DNA of 33,591 nt from Flavobacteriaceae bacterium (lineage in GTDB: Bacteria; Bacteroidota; Bacteroidia; Flavobacteriales; Flavobacteriaceae), in NCBI GenBank assembly GCA_029252265.1, contig JAQXBT010000052.1, positions 1-33,591 of the forward strand. The letters run 5' to 3'. Shown here piece by piece: positions 33,428 to 33,591 of this stretch. The stretch's first letter is position 1, and every line of letters begins with the position of its first letter. The notes beneath the pieces were generated by a model. That model saw nothing but the letters and a program-made list of their open reading frames with translations, ran no database searches and was not told where the DNA came from. The position numbers and the translations under genes were made by a program.

Positions 33428-33458
33428 TTTGTATAAAACACGAAATACTATACATTTG
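33428..33458 (+). promoter_or_regulatory. Consensus promoter of tRNA-His
   Basis: TTTG (33428-33431), exactly 19 nt, then TACATTTG (33451-33458): a complete -33/-7 match. The -7 box ends 25 nt before the mature tRNA 5' end. Confidence 0.85.
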
Positions 33459-33483
33459 CAACGCATTATTTAAATGCCAAACG

Positions 33484-33557
33484 GTGGTTGTAGCTCAGCT
33501 GGTTAGAGCACTGGTTTGTGGTACCAGGGGTCGCCGGTTCGAACCCGGTCTTCCACC
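33484..33557 (+). tRNA. tRNA-His (anticodon GUG)
   Basis: The D-arm GCTC/GAGC, the anticodon arm CTGGT-TTGTGGT-ACCAG with anticodon GTG (33518-33520) and the T-arm with loop TTCGAAC are all clear. A G precedes position 1 (33483) and C73 (33557) faces it, as expected for tRNA-His with G-1. The acceptor 5' strand GTGGTTG pairs with CTTCCAC except at 5-68 and 6-67, where U faces U. CCA is not encoded in full (CCCAA). It is preceded by a full consensus promoter. Confidence 0.94.
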
Positions 33558-33566
33558 CAAAAGCAA

Positions 33567-33591
33567 AAGCTTCTCTATTACAGAGAAGCTT
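33567..33591 (+). terminator. Terminator hairpin after tRNA-His (cut by window end)
   Basis: AAGCTTCTCT (33567-33576) and AGAGAAGCTT (33582-33591) form a perfect 10-bp stem with loop ATTAC. The window ends at the hairpin's last base, so the expected T-run cannot be seen. Confidence 0.7.

Noticed and set aside
1-33591. CRISPR array, insertion sequence, prophage, toxin-antitoxin or anti-phage system
   Set aside because: No regularly spaced repeats, transposase or integrase motifs, terminal inverted repeats or typical defence proteins were seen; gene content is housekeeping-like.

Overview
The window is AT-rich, densely coding bacterial DNA that looks like the chromosome of a marine-type Flavobacteriaceae (Bacteroidota); I cannot fix the genus. 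The reasons are: promoters carry the Bacteroidota -7 element TAnnTTTG and no clear Shine-Dalgarno sites are seen; several proteins have family-typical architectures (ResB-CcsA fusion, long LptF/G permease, AsmA with a glycine-rich basic tail, BshB1); and a relic of a type IX secretion (T9SS) C-terminal sorting domain is present. Most of the window is ordinary housekeeping sequence.

Layout. 1-2440: tail of a beta-barrel protein, a GNAT acetyltransferase, a shared terminator, a two-part lipoprotein, tRNA-Ser(UGA). 2442-4278: nitroreductase and DegT-type aminotransferase pair. 4275-10478 (minus): one cell-envelope operon, ftsK > lolA-like > lptF/G-like > ribB. 10803-13439: AsmA-family protein. 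13440-14400: a decayed patch with two protein relics around a small lipoprotein. 14400-19414: CBS-domain protein, membrane hydrolase, a PLP C-S lyase-type enzyme divergent from an Lrp/AsnC regulator, and lpdA. 19540-25255: ECF-type sigma factor convergent with a DEAD-box helicase, then pabB, tilS and a YheT-type hydrolase. 25241-27114 (minus): DUF2520 dehydrogenase > KdsC-like phosphatase > Maf. 27268-33591: cytochrome c maturation fusion protein, HAD phosphatase, small membrane protein, a second C-S lyase-type enzyme followed by bshB1, and tRNA-His(GUG).

Functional themes are envelope biogenesis (LolA, LptF/G, AsmA, KdsC), cell division and nucleotide housekeeping (FtsK, Maf), translation (TilS, two tRNAs, helicase), sulfur and thiol metabolism (two cystathionine-lyase-family enzymes, BshB1), cofactors (RibB, PabB), and respiration (ResB-CcsA, Lpd).

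I did not find a convincing new multi-gene system. The observations most worth a second look are the T9SS and M43-like relics, a RibBA-type protein whose GTP cyclohydrolase II half has lost its zinc ligands, a tRNA-His acceptor stem with two U-U oppositions, palindromes in front of the sigma-factor and Lrp genes, and four genes whose only plausible start is TTG.
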